NCBI GenBank assembly: GCA_017998095.1
Contig: JAGODU010000051.1
Coordinates: forward strand, 1 to 25,364
From: Prolixibacteraceae bacterium
GTDB taxonomy: Bacteria; Bacteroidota; Bacteroidia; Bacteroidales; Prolixibacteraceae
Length of the DNA stretch: 25,364 nt
Direction of reading: 5' to 3'
Shown here: positions 1 to 8,538 of the stretch, in pieces
Layout: every line of letters starts with the position of its first letter
Position numbering within the stretch: the stretch's first letter is position 1
Notes under the pieces: model-generated
Databases searched by the model: none
Told to the model about the DNA's origin: nothing
The model's input: the letters and a program-made list of their open reading frames with translations, nothing else
Position numbers and translations under genes: made by a program

Positions 1-2
1 AA

Positions 3-203
3 GCAATCTTTCGAAAACTCAATAAGGAATACAAGGGGAAACGCCTCCGGCTTATCCAGATGAACGACGAGCCAAATCCTGTACCTCGAGGAACTGAAGG
101 TACCATTTATTATGTGGATGCCGCTGGGACAATTCATGTCAGATGGGATGACGGAAGTCTTTTGGGCGTTATTATTGGGTTGGATGAGTACCAGATTCTG
201 TAA
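3..203 (+). CDS. DUF4314-like protein, 3' end only
   Basis: The reading frame is open from the window edge to a TAA at 201-203, giving 66 residues with no start in view, so the gene begins outside the window. The residues include GKRLRLIQMNDEPNPVPRG, then a turn and IHVRWDDGSLLGVIIGLDEY. This matches the small SH3-like barrel I recognise as DUF4314: a conserved 'pP.Gt.GtV..VDd.G.ihV.WDnGs.l.li.G.D' pattern. DUF4314 domains are often found in mobile-element and phage-associated proteins of unknown role, so the function is not assigned. The match is from memory of the family pattern. Confidence 0.7.
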   Translation, partial: AIFRKLNKEYKGKRLRLIQMNDEPNPVPRGTEGTIYYVDAAGTIHVRWDDGSLLGVIIGLDEYQIL

Positions 204-215
204 TGAGCAATTATA

Positions 216-542
216 TTACTTTTTCTGCTCAATAATCTCCAAAGAAGTGGGACCGGCTAAAATTTTCAGTATAAGATTCTCGGATCCAATTTGGGGTTTT
301 AATCCTGATGTCCCTTTCATGTAGGAATCAATCACACTGAATGAATAATCAGTGCCATCCACAGAGAAATCATAGTGCGTTCTTAGTCCCCCAGGACCGT
401 GACCCCAGTATGATCGAATTCTAATCATAATTATTTGACCTCTCCAGTTAATTGTCGTGTCACCAACATAACATTCACTGGTATCTCCAGCAAAAGTATA
501 CCGGGACCATCGTATTAATAAAATTTTTCTTAGTGATTCCAT
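216..542 (-). CDS. hypothetical protein, 108 aa
   Basis: This ORF runs from an ATG at 540-542 to a TAA at 216-218 and ends convergently 12 nt from the DUF4314-like gene. I do not recognise the family. The composition is protein-like, with Trp, Tyr and Gly spread through it and strand-like alternation (for example INWRGQIIMIRIRSYWGHG and THYDFSVDGTDYSFSVIDSY). That suggests a small beta-rich soluble protein. No signal peptide or membrane segment is visible. No gene overlaps it on the other strand except the tail of the 112-324 frame, which is a shadow of the DUF4314 gene. It is probably real, but there is no homology support. Confidence 0.55.
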   Translation of the reverse strand: MESLRKILLIRWSRYTFAGDTSECYVGDTTINWRGQIIMIRIRSYWGHGPGGLRTHYDFSVDGTDYSFSVIDSYMKGTSGLKPQIGSENLILKILAGPTSLEIIEQKK

Positions 543-803
543 TTATTAAATGTAAAAAGGTATTGTAAAACAACATGTTACTTTTCACATCAAGAACAAT
601 CTGGAGAGTCGCTGATTCTAACATTTTTGACTGACCGTCCACATCGTTTTACCACCGTGGTGTTAACTCGGTTGGTATCCAGTTAAGGATTCTTGATGCT
701 TATGGAACAAAAATAAGGATTATTTCAAAATTTCTAAATGAAATACTAAACGAACGGGAAATTATCTTAGAATACAAAGCTGAGAATTCCTATTTTATAG
801 GAG

Positions 804-1511
804 TTAATTCAACTTCATTTTGGCTGCAATATCCTCAATTGTAACTAATCCTAAAAGTTTCTCTTCTCTTTTACCTGTTGAAGTTATAAAAAGTGCATCA
901 AGGTTTCTTTTAAAAGTATTAATATGTCCAATGAAAAGATCATAAGCAGTATAGATAGAAGTATTCCGAGAAATGAATTTGTAATTTTCACGAAATTCTA
1001 TCTCATCCATCAAAGCTTTTATTTTGACCTTTTCAACTATTATTGTACCGTTACTTTCAAGCTGAGAAGATAACCATCTTGCAATAGTATTTGTGCTGAT
1101 AACCTCTATGACGAACCCGTTTTTATCAAAAACTGGAAATTGAGAGAAAGATCTTTTCCCCATTTCCAATAAGATATTATTTATAAAATCATCTTCATGT
1201 GCACCTAAGACCTCATGGTGAAACTCTGGAATTACTTTTATTGGATTAATAATTTTCTCATGCAAATCCTTGATCTGCAGAACTACTTCTTCATGAGGTT
1301 CTGCTATCACTTTGTTTTTAATTTTCGGATAGTGGATAATTGCATTTCTTAATTCCCCTAATGAGAGTAACTCATTTTTATAGCATTTTACCACAGCATT
1401 ACTTGAAGTTTTTACCTTTTGGGCAAATGTTACCTCGGGATTGTGGTTCCCTGCTTTTCTCAAATACAAATCAATTTTGTTGTAATAGTCTAAAAAATCT
1501 TCAGAATTCAT
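804..1511 (-). CDS. HEPN-like motif plus CBS-domain protein, third gene of the restriction operon
   Basis: A 235-residue soluble protein. The N-terminal ~65 residues are helical and carry LGELRNAIIHYP, with R55-N56 and H60. This fits the RX4-6H motif, with a polar residue after Arg, that defines HEPN ribonuclease/toxin domains. From about residue 95 on, the pattern (RSFSQFPVFDKNGFVIEVIS, then LFITSTGKREEKLLGLVTIEDIA) is that of paired CBS motifs, which commonly bind adenine nucleotides. The ATG at 1509-1511 is chosen as the start; a TTG at 1523 would add four residues. The gene follows the restriction subunit after 40 nt on the same strand, so it is probably cotranscribed. CBS assignment is fairly secure. 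The HEPN assignment rests on one motif, and a nucleotide-sensing regulator without nuclease activity is an alternative. Confidence 0.75.
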   Translation of the reverse strand: MNSEDFLDYYNKIDLYLRKAGNHNPEVTFAQKVKTSSNAVVKCYKNELLSLGELRNAIIHYPKIKNKVIAEPHEEVVLQIKDLHEKIINPIKVIPEFHHEVLGAHEDDFINNILLEMGKRSFSQFPVFDKNGFVIEVISTNTIARWLSSQLESNGTIIVEKVKIKALMDEIEFRENYKFISRNTSIYTAYDLFIGHINTFKRNLDALFITSTGKREEKLLGLVTIEDIAAKMKLN

Positions 1512-1551
1512 AGTAAATATCAATTATGTTGTTAGTATGCAGCTGATTACA

Positions 1552-4500
1552 TTATATTAAATTCAAGAATCTCGCAAGTATTTTTCTTACCAAGAACTTA
1601 CAGTCCGATGCCTTATCTCGTGAAATTGTCGAAATATGAGCTGATTTGTTCCTGAATTTATTCAGGAGTTCGTTCAACTCAGCCAAAAACTCTGTATTAT
1701 ACAAATCAGGGGAGAAGTTATCAATTACGTATAGATGGAAGTCACTAATGAGCCTGCTTCTCTCTAACAAGGTTCCATCGTTAAGGTTATTCAGTATGAA
1801 ATACATACTGCCCAGCGATATAGAATGTCTATTATTTATCACTGCCTGGGCAAAAAGCCGAGTAGCTGGGTGATTTTGGTCTTCTTCGTAATCTTTATCA
1901 CAATTGGGATTAATATTCCTTATGTAATTGATAAAAGGTACAAATGCTTTGAAAAGGAGTTCACTTTCCACTGATCTTGAGAGTTGTAGCACATATGGAC
2001 TATAATCCTCAGAGAACTGTTTTACCAGTGTATCATGTATATATTCAGCTGATATCAGGAATGAAAAACTCTGTCTTTCAAGTTTTGGAGCATCCTTGAT
2101 ATATCCCCGTACCCTGGCATCAAATATGTTATTGTCAGTAGGAGTTATTCCGTCGAGGTGATTATATATTTTTTGTTGAATTTCTTCTTCATCGACAAAA
2201 ACCTCTGAATTCCCCTCCAATGCCGACTGAATTGAATGAGTAATATTCTTGATGTTATTTTTTAACAACTCCTTGGCAACGATAGTAATCATCCCTTCAA
2301 GTGTTCCTGCCTTTCTAAGGTCTTCAACTGTGATATCATAGAAAGTTGAAAGATCGTTTCTTCGCAATTCAAGCTCTTCTGGCTGAACATTTTCCTTCTG
2401 AGGCAGATAAGCTTCAGCAGGGAATTCTCTATATTTTTCTAATATGTCATAAATTTCTGAAGAGTTAAAGACAACAGCCCAATGCCATTTTCCAAATCTG
2501 GTGGTTGTATTAACAGCTCGTACCCAGAAGTTCAGAAATTCCCTTTTTACCCTGTTCTCATCATTATCTTGCCCTTTGACTTCCAGAATTAGTTTATCGC
2601 CGTTCTTGAGTTCAATTAAATAATCAGGGATATAGTTTCTTATTAAGCCCTTATAGTGGTACTTAATTATGAATCCAAGGTGATCATTTTTTACAAATGC
2701 CCTTACTGCTTCATGTTTATCAATAATATTCGCATTATTTGCCTCCCAGGTACTGTCAAAAACCGTGAAGTTTATATGACATTTTTTGTGCCATTCATTC
2801 GGTTTGGAGGTATACCATGTTGGCATGTCTGACGTTGAGCGAATTGGCTTCTCATTATCAAATACTGGGGTAAGTACCGCAGCATTCTGATCTTTAATCG
2901 CAACCCAAAAATGCTGAATTATCCTTGAAATGTTCAATGTTAAAAGTATGTTCTTCCTTACATTATCTCTATTGAACAGATCTGTTTTTATTAAAAGCTT
3001 ATTTGAGCTAATGAATTCCTCAGTTAGCTTAAGAAGCTGGGCAAGAAAGTCATATTCATTTCCCTTCCAATTTGGCTTTTCCCTACTGTAGATATTGGTA
3101 GCAACTCTGAAAATCACTGACTGTAAGCGAAATCTTTCTGAGTATTCCTTCAGGTCAATATCAGTTAATGCAGCTGGCACTACATTATTCTGAATTACTC
3201 CAGCAAGTTCGGCTACCGTAATACTATCATTGGGATCAATTACAATAGGTTTAATTTCATTATAATCTATTGACAGACTGGATTTATATACAGTGTCAAC
3301 TCTTAGGATATTAGGGAATTTGATTTCAAAATTTAACTTTTCATTTATGGGTTCAATCTGGTATTTTGGCTTCGGTGGACGTGGAACTGAAACACCACCT
3401 TCATGTGGAATGAAGGAAAATGGAACACCGAAGACATTCACATATTCAGGTTCCAACATCTGGTTTTCATCAAATTCGTAGGAAATCCTCCTTAATCCCC
3501 TTCCTATAACCTGTTCACAAAGCAATTGGCTTGAAAAAGCTCTCAGTCCCATGATTTGAGTTACGTTTTTCGCATCCCATCCCTCGGAGAGCATACTAAC
3601 ACTTATTACATTCTGGATCTGCTCTCCTGGTTGACCAACTTTACCAACAGTATCAACTTTTTCACGTAATTGTTCTGCTAGCAATTTCTTTGATCCAGAG
3701 AGATTTTCATCCTCATTTTCAATCTGGTTTAAGATTTCACTGTCAATCTGAAGTGTCTTATCTATATCACAGAGCTCCTTTACTTCACACTCTGATGAGT
3801 CGAAATAGAATTTAATTCGTTCTGAGGTAGCGGTAGTATTTGCAATTGTAATCATAGCAGGAGGAATTTTGATGCCTCTCCTTATCCATTCCTGTTTTGT
3901 TTTCAACCAATCTGATCCTAAGAGGTTGTAAGCGTTCTTAACCAAGTCGGGTATTGGCGTTTCTTTGACTACCTGCTTCTGATTTAGATCCTCCCTTACT
4001 TCATCATCGTTGTAAATGTGGTATAAACGTGATTTATAATCGGAAGTGTATTTCCCATCATCCCTGAATACTACTCTTGGAGTTTTAACCAGTCCAGATT
4101 CAATTGCATCATTTAACCCAAAATCACTTATGATCCATTCATACAAACCCAACTCAGAAGTTCTTTTACCTGTTGGAGCAAATGGGGTAGCTGAGAAATC
4201 ATGGCACCGAAGTATTTTTACCTGCCTGTGAAGTTTATCAAGTCCTCCTACCCATACAGTATTGTCAATGTCTTCCCTTTTTACCTGCTTTTCTTTACTT
4301 TCAGCAGCAGTTCTCCATGCATGATGGGCTTCATCATTAATAACCAAAATATTATTTGATTTAGCCAATTCTCCTAAGACCATCTTAGCGTAAGTGGAAT
4401 CGCTAACTTCCATGTATCGTCTCTTATCAACACTTCTCAATTGTCTTTTCTGGGCTTTTTCATTAAGTCTTTCCTGTGTATCCCAGGCCAGCATATGCCA

Positions 4501-5157
4501 GTTTATTACAAGTATCTGGCCTTGTCGCAGTTTATCCATCAATGTTGGAGGTACTATATTGAATTCATTATAGTAATTGTTTTCATCTGGAGGATAAAGA
4601 ACTGCCAATCTGCTTTTAACAGTTAGTCCAGGAGAGACCACTAATATATTTTTAGAAAACCTATTATCCTGTTTATATGATACTTTGTTCAATATATTGT
4701 AAGCGATTAACATGGCCATTACAATCGTTTTCCCACTTCCAGTAGCCATTTTACAGCACCATCTTCCAAAGTCACCACCATCTTTGGGAATGGAAATGCC
4801 AGTTTTAAAATGGTCTGGGGCTTCGTTCAAAAAAATAATAGTCTCGATTGCTTCTAACTGACAAAAGAACAAAGGATAAGTTCTCCGGTTACCGTCTTCC
4901 CAATATTCTAATAGGTCACGAGTAATGCCAGTTAATCCCGGTCTGTTATTCTCTTTCCACTCTTTTAATCGTCTTCTAATTATGTTTACCAACGGAAGTT
5001 CAATGAACTCTCCAATATTTTGAGAAGAGGCAATAGTATATCCAGCAGGTCTTCGGCCTTCAGCTTGAAAAAATTCTTGTGTCGCTAGCTCATATTTCCA
5101 ATGGACATGAGGTTCCTTGTACGGAGAACAAAGTATTAACTTATCAATTTGTTTCAT
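1552..5157 (-). CDS. Type III-like restriction endonuclease subunit (SF2 helicase plus PD-(D/E)XK nuclease)
   Basis: 1201 residues, cytoplasmic: an ATP-driven DNA translocase and endonuclease. SF2 motifs run in order: Walker A GSGKT (140-144), DEAH box (275-278), FSATPF motif III (about 322), and SEGWDAKNV then QVIGRGLRR motifs V/VI (about 520-555). The nuclease site is IPDY...ILEVKGQ, with D845, E859 and K861. The start resembles the BPTD_3080-type Res family ('dkLIl.SPY.ePh.HW.y'). From memory those proteins are near 1000 residues, so the last ~200 residues may be an extension; they contain FRNKSAH (R1169 to H1174), another RX4H motif. The ATG at 5155-5157 overlaps the upstream methyltransferase stop (ATGA overlap), indicating translational coupling. 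The frame is intact throughout. Because Type III-like Res needs Mod, it may be inactive here. Confidence 0.92.
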   Translation of the reverse strand: MKQIDKLILCSPYKEPHVHWKYELATQEFFQAEGRRPAGYTIASSQNIGEFIELPLVNIIRRRLKEWKENNRPGLTGITRDLLEYWEDGNRRTYPLFFCQLEAIETIIFLNEAPDHFKTGISIPKDGGDFGRWCCKMATGSGKTIVMAMLIAYNILNKVSYKQDNRFSKNILVVSPGLTVKSRLAVLYPPDENNYYNEFNIVPPTLMDKLRQGQILVINWHMLAWDTQERLNEKAQKRQLRSVDKRRYMEVSDSTYAKMVLGELAKSNNILVINDEAHHAWRTAAESKEKQVKREDIDNTVWVGGLDKLHRQVKILRCHDFSATPFAPTGKRTSELGLYEWIISDFGLNDAIESGLVKTPRVVFRDDGKYTSDYKSRLYHIYNDDEVREDLNQKQVVKETPIPDLVKNAYNLLGSDWLKTKQEWIRRGIKIPPAMITIANTTATSERIKFYFDSSECEVKELCDIDKTLQIDSEILNQIENEDENLSGSKKLLAEQLREKVDTVGKVGQPGEQIQNVISVSMLSEGWDAKNVTQIMGLRAFSSQLLCEQVIGRGLRRISYEFDENQMLEPEYVNVFGVPFSFIPHEGGVSVPRPPKPKYQIEPINEKLNFEIKFPNILRVDTVYKSSLSIDYNEIKPIVIDPNDSITVAELAGVIQNNVVPAALTDIDLKEYSERFRLQSVIFRVATNIYSREKPNWKGNEYDFLAQLLKLTEEFISSNKLLIKTDLFNRDNVRKNILLTLNISRIIQHFWVAIKDQNAAVLTPVFDNEKPIRSTSDMPTWYTSKPNEWHKKCHINFTVFDSTWEANNANIIDKHEAVRAFVKNDHLGFIIKYHYKGLIRNYIPDYLIELKNGDKLILEVKGQDNDENRVKREFLNFWVRAVNTTTRFGKWHWAVVFNSSEIYDILEKYREFPAEAYLPQKENVQPEELELRRNDLSTFYDITVEDLRKAGTLEGMITIVAKELLKNNIKNITHSIQSALEGNSEVFVDEEEIQQKIYNHLDGITPTDNNIFDARVRGYIKDAPKLERQSFSFLISAEYIHDTLVKQFSEDYSPYVLQLSRSVESELLFKAFVPFINYIRNINPNCDKDYEEDQNHPATRLFAQAVINNRHSISLGSMYFILNNLNDGTLLERSRLISDFHLYVIDNFSPDLYNTEFLAELNELLNKFRNKSAHISTISRDKASDCKFLVRKILARFLNLI

Positions 5158-6719
5158 CGTTTGATGATTTTCAGACTTTCAATACCTCTATCGTCGATGA
5201 TTTTAACAGCAATGACTTTACCTGGAGTAAATGGTAAAGAAATTGTTCCATTAAATGCTTCTATTTTGTCTTCATCAATTTCTGATTTCATGTTTTTTGC
5301 AAGTTTTGACCATCCTTCACTACTACCCGAAAGAGGGAGAAACACTTGTCTTGGCAACAAACTTCGCCCATCATAATCAGGATCTAAAAGCCACATAGCA
5401 ATATTCTTTTTACCTCCACTCTCAATAGCACCTGTTCGTGGATTATAATAATCGAAACCTAATACTTCAACCTGAATTTTCCCTCTGTTCTCACCATCTT
5501 GAATTTCATGTAATCGAACTTCAGGCTGTCCAATGAGCCAAAAACTTTGATTAGTATTACTTTTCTTCTTAAGATCATCGGTTTGTAAGTCCATGTTCAT
5601 TTGAGCCTTCAATAGTTTAAATCCCACCAATCTATCAGGTGTTTCATCAATATCCTTAGCGGCTTCATCATCAAATTGGAATGCACAAAACAACAGAATA
5701 TCAGGTTTTAAATATCGGGCTTCATCAATGGCTAATTCCACAGTCCGTTGTTCAAGAGGAGCATGTTCTGGCCCGAAAACAATTAAAACTTGTTCGGGAT
5801 TCTCAATCTTGGTCTCAGCTTGAGCCTGAATATGTTTTGTTCCTTCTATAGCTTTTACATAGGTGAAATTCATAATTGCCCCACCTTTGGCTCGGACTCC
5901 AGTCCTAAGCAATTCGTCACGCCATTGATCTTGTCTTATAGTTTCGCCAACTCTTGAAATAGAGTTATCTACATCCATTTCAGTTTCCAAAATCCCTTCA
6001 AGGTCTCTAACAATAGGTGAAGGAATACTTTCAACTGTAAATGGGCCTGATATTCTCAACTTTTTAGCATCTATTATTGGTTGATCGATAAAATGGATTT
6101 CTTCTGGCTGCAATTTTTCCGCTAAAATCTCTAAGTTTATTCTCTTTGCAGATTTATATTTAAATCCATTCCCTACTCCTTCATTTGGCAGTGCCAACTC
6201 AAAAAAATCAAAATTGGCAGTTACCAACCTTTGCTTTGCTAACGTAATTGCTACCCTTGATGTATCACAAGTAATCCAGCGTCGCCCCCACTGCTCAGCA
6301 ACATAGGCGGTTGTGCCACTCCCACATGTAATATCCATAACTAATTCCCCTGGCAAAGTAGAAAGTAAAATACATCTTTGGATTGGCAATTCATCAGTTT
6401 GAACAGCAAAAATAGGTTCCATTTCAGCTGCAGTATCATCCCAGAGATTATTTAAAATGTAATATGGGAAATCTGTAATGTACTCTTTATATGGTCTCCA
6501 TGAACTATTACCCGTCAAACGGTTAAGATCTATAAGTGTTTTTAATCCTTTTAAGTCAAATTTCCACTCCTGGCCACTCGGAGGTATAATATCTTTACCA
6601 TTTATATTGATTGGAAAAGTATTTTGAGGATTCTTAGTCTTTTTTGAACCAACTTGTGTCCTAAAAACCTTCGAAAGATCAAGATTGGAATTTCTTATGT
6701 CTTCAGTTAGACAAACCGC
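5154..6719 (-). pseudogene. Type III-like site-specific DNA methyltransferase, N-terminus missing
   Basis: The frame is open from 6719 to a TGA at 5154-5156 (521 residues), but a stop sits at 6720-6722 and there is no ATG between 6518 and 6719. The first available start is a TTG at 6518, inside conserved sequence. Visible parts are the segment before motif I (NTFPININGKDIIPPSGQEW) and the SAM-binding motif I/post-I block (ELVMDITCGSGTTAYVAEQW, then GRRWITCDTSR) near 6285-6340, followed by the usual long C-terminal region. In beta-class methyltransferases the catalytic DPPY-type motif lies upstream of motif I. That half is absent, so the protein cannot methylate. The 5' break lies about 15 nt from the IS21 left end. 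A split gene with its N-terminal half elsewhere cannot be excluded. Confidence 0.8.
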
Positions 6720-6730
6720 TCAAAAAAAGC

Positions 6731-6735
6731 AGTCC
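6731..6735. repeat. possible IS21 target-site duplication, left copy
   Basis: AGTCC lies immediately before the proposed left tip and recurs at 9427-9431 directly after the right tip. Five bp is within the 4-8 bp range known for IS21-family insertions. A 5-bp match could be chance, because the left tip is slightly degenerate. Confidence 0.5.
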
Positions 6736-6737
6736 TC

Positions 6738-6832
6738 GCCAGAGTAAACTGACCACCTCCTGCCGATTAATATTTACAACCTCTGCCGGAGCAAACTGAC
6801 CACCTCCTGCCGGAGCAAACTGACCACACTTC
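6738..6832 (+). repeat. IS21 left-end tandem repeats
   Basis: Four head-to-tail units of about 24 bp: 6738-6761, a degenerate one at 6762-6784 (GCCGATTAATATTTACAACC), 6785-6808, and 6809-6832. The clean units share the core AAACTGACCAC. Such multiple end repeats are the known binding sites of IS21-type transposases. The degenerate second copy keeps the spacing while losing the core. Confidence 0.8.
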
Positions 6833-6900
6833 AAATCGTTATTTACACTTCTGATTAGTGACATGATTGAGTAATGTTGGGCTTTCCAATTTTATTAATC

Positions 6901-8463
6901 ATGTGTAATAATTTAATTAGAATGAGTAAAGTACGAAGCATCATCAAGCTGTACGCCCAGGGCGTCAGCAAGCTCTCAATCGGAGAGCGCACCCAGTTAC
7001 CGAGGAATACGGTAAGACGGTACATACATTTGTTTTTGGCTTCAGGGTTGAGTCTGGAAGACCTTGACAAACTGGATGACAAGTCCCTGGAACAGTTGTT
7101 TCTGGATATGAGTAGCCGGGAACATATAGAGGACGATCCCCGTTATCTGGCTCTGAAAGAGCTGTTTCCTGAGATCGATAAAAAGTTAAAACAAAGAGGA
7201 ATAACCAAAGAGATGCTCTGGAAGGAGTACTTTGAGAAACACCCGGACGGTTACCGGGTATCTCAGTTCAAGGCACATTTTTTACGTTGGAAAAGGGCCA
7301 GTAATCCAACCATGCATATAGATCACAAGGCTGGAGAGAAGATGTATGTGGATTATGCGGGTGAAAGGTTGTATTATCTGGATGTTTTTACAGGAGAGCT
7401 TGTTGAAGCTGAAATTTTTGTGGCGATCCTGGGTGCCAGCCAGCTTACCTATGTCGAAGCCAGTAGCAGCCAGCAGAAAGAAGATTTCATAAGTTCTTGT
7501 GAAAACGCTCTACACTTCTTTGGTGGAGCTCCAAAGGCGATTGTCACTGATAACCTGAAGTCGGCGGTGATCAAAAGCAGTAAGTACGAACCCACACTGA
7601 ACCAGGCCTTCGTTGATTTTGTCAGCCATTATACGATGGCAGCTTTGCCGGCCGGACCTTACAAACCAACCCACAAGGCGTTGGTGGAAGGAGCCGTTAA
7701 AATCATCTATCGGACTATTTACCCGGAAGTGAAAAACCAGGTTTATTCTGGTCTGGAAAGCCTGAACCGTGCCATACAGAAAGCGCTGGGAAACCATAAC
7801 AACCGCTTGCTCAATGGAAGACCATACAGCCGCAGGCAGTTGTTCGAGGATATAGAACGGGATCAGTTACAGGGATTACCACAAACCCGCTTTGAGATCA
7901 AACGTCGGAAAGTAGTGACGGTTATGAAGAATAATTACGTGTGTCTGAGCGAGGATAAGCATTACTACAGTGTTCCTTATCGTTACCTGGGAAAACGAGT
8001 GACAATTTTGTACAGCCAGTCAGAGGTTGAAGTGTTCCATCACTATGAGCGGATAGCTTTGCACCTGCGTGATAGAAAGCATTACGGGCATACCACTGTT
8101 GAGGATCATCTGGCCTCCAAGCACCGGTTCATGAGCGATTGGAACCCCGATAAGTTCATCAATAGGGCTTCTGAAGTAGGTCCGGATACCAAAGAATACA
8201 TCATCGGTCTACTGGGCAGCCGACAGCATCCGGAGCAGGCCTATCGATCATGCCAGGGGGTATTGAGCTTCAGTGCCCGGGTGGGAAAGGAAAGGCTGGA
8301 AAAGGCCTGCCGCAGGGCCATGCAGTATGGAGATTACAGCTATCACACCATCCGGGTGATCCTCGAACGTGGACTGGATAAAGATGAGTTCGAAGCCGGT
8401 GAAGGACAAACGCCGGTACCGCCGATCCATCCCAATATCCGGGGGCCCAGGTATTACGCTTAA
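6901..8463 (+). CDS. istA: IS21-family transposase IstA
   Basis: A DDE integrase-superfamily transposase that binds the terminal repeats and carries out strand transfer, working with IstB. The N-terminus has an HTH (AQGVSKLSIGERTQLPRNTV) as in IS21/IS408 proteins. The rve-type catalytic core shows D151 (VDYAGE), D217 (IVTDNLKSA) and E263 (KALVEGAVK). The C-terminal region resembles the Mu-transposase C-terminal beta domain (NYVCLSEDKHYYSVPYRYLG). The ATG at 6901 is chosen because relatives usually carry a short leader before the 'M.KVR.II' block. ATGs at 6874 and 6922 are alternatives. Length of ~520 residues is normal and the frame is intact. Confidence 0.93.
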   Translation: MCNNLIRMSKVRSIIKLYAQGVSKLSIGERTQLPRNTVRRYIHLFLASGLSLEDLDKLDDKSLEQLFLDMSSREHIEDDPRYLALKELFPEIDKKLKQRGITKEMLWKEYFEKHPDGYRVSQFKAHFLRWKRASNPTMHIDHKAGEKMYVDYAGERLYYLDVFTGELVEAEIFVAILGASQLTYVEASSSQQKEDFISSCENALHFFGGAPKAIVTDNLKSAVIKSSKYEPTLNQAFVDFVSHYTMAALPAGPYKPTHKALVEGAVKIIYRTIYPEVKNQVYSGLESLNRAIQKALGNHNNRLLNGRPYSRRQLFEDIERDQLQGLPQTRFEIKRRKVVTVMKNNYVCLSEDKHYYSVPYRYLGKRVTILYSQSEVEVFHHYERIALHLRDRKHYGHTTVEDHLASKHRFMSDWNPDKFINRASEVGPDTKEYIIGLLGSRQHPEQAYRSCQGVLSFSARVGKERLEKACRRAMQYGDYSYHTIRVILERGLDKDEFEAGEGQTPVPPIHPNIRGPRYYA

Positions 8464-8474
8464 CCAAATGAATT

Positions 8475-8506
8475 AACCCACGGCGGGTAGTGGCCCGCAG
8501 TGGGTT
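8475..8506 (+). promoter_or_regulatory. strong hairpin between istA and istB
   Basis: AACCCACGGCGGG (8475-8487) pairs with CCCGCAGTGGGTT (8494-8506) around the 6-nt loop TAGTGG, with one internal mismatch. It lies 11 nt after the istA stop and about 30 nt before the istB ATG. There is no T-run after the stem, so a simple intrinsic terminator is unlikely. A role in setting the IstA:IstB ratio, by mRNA stability or attenuation, is an inference. Confidence 0.6.
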
Positions 8507-8538
8507 CGTTAAATAATCAAACAATAAATCAATACATT

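Noticed and set aside
112..324. Plus-strand 70-residue ORF starting inside the DUF4314-like gene
   Set aside because: It overlaps the recognisable DUF4314 frame and the opposite-strand 108-residue ORF, and has no protein-like pattern of its own.
635..843. Plus-strand open frame of ~69 codons (contains SVGIQLRILDAYGTKIRIIS) between the hypothetical and CBS-protein genes
   Set aside because: It has no ATG or GTG start after the stop at 632-634, overlaps the end of the CBS-protein gene on the other strand, and matches no family I know. It may be a gene remnant, but it cannot be supported as a gene.
1646..1873. Plus-strand ORF antisense to the Res gene
   Set aside because: It is a shadow of a strongly supported minus-strand gene. 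Other antisense frames inside Res, the IS genes, the helicase and the lipoproteins were rejected for the same reason.
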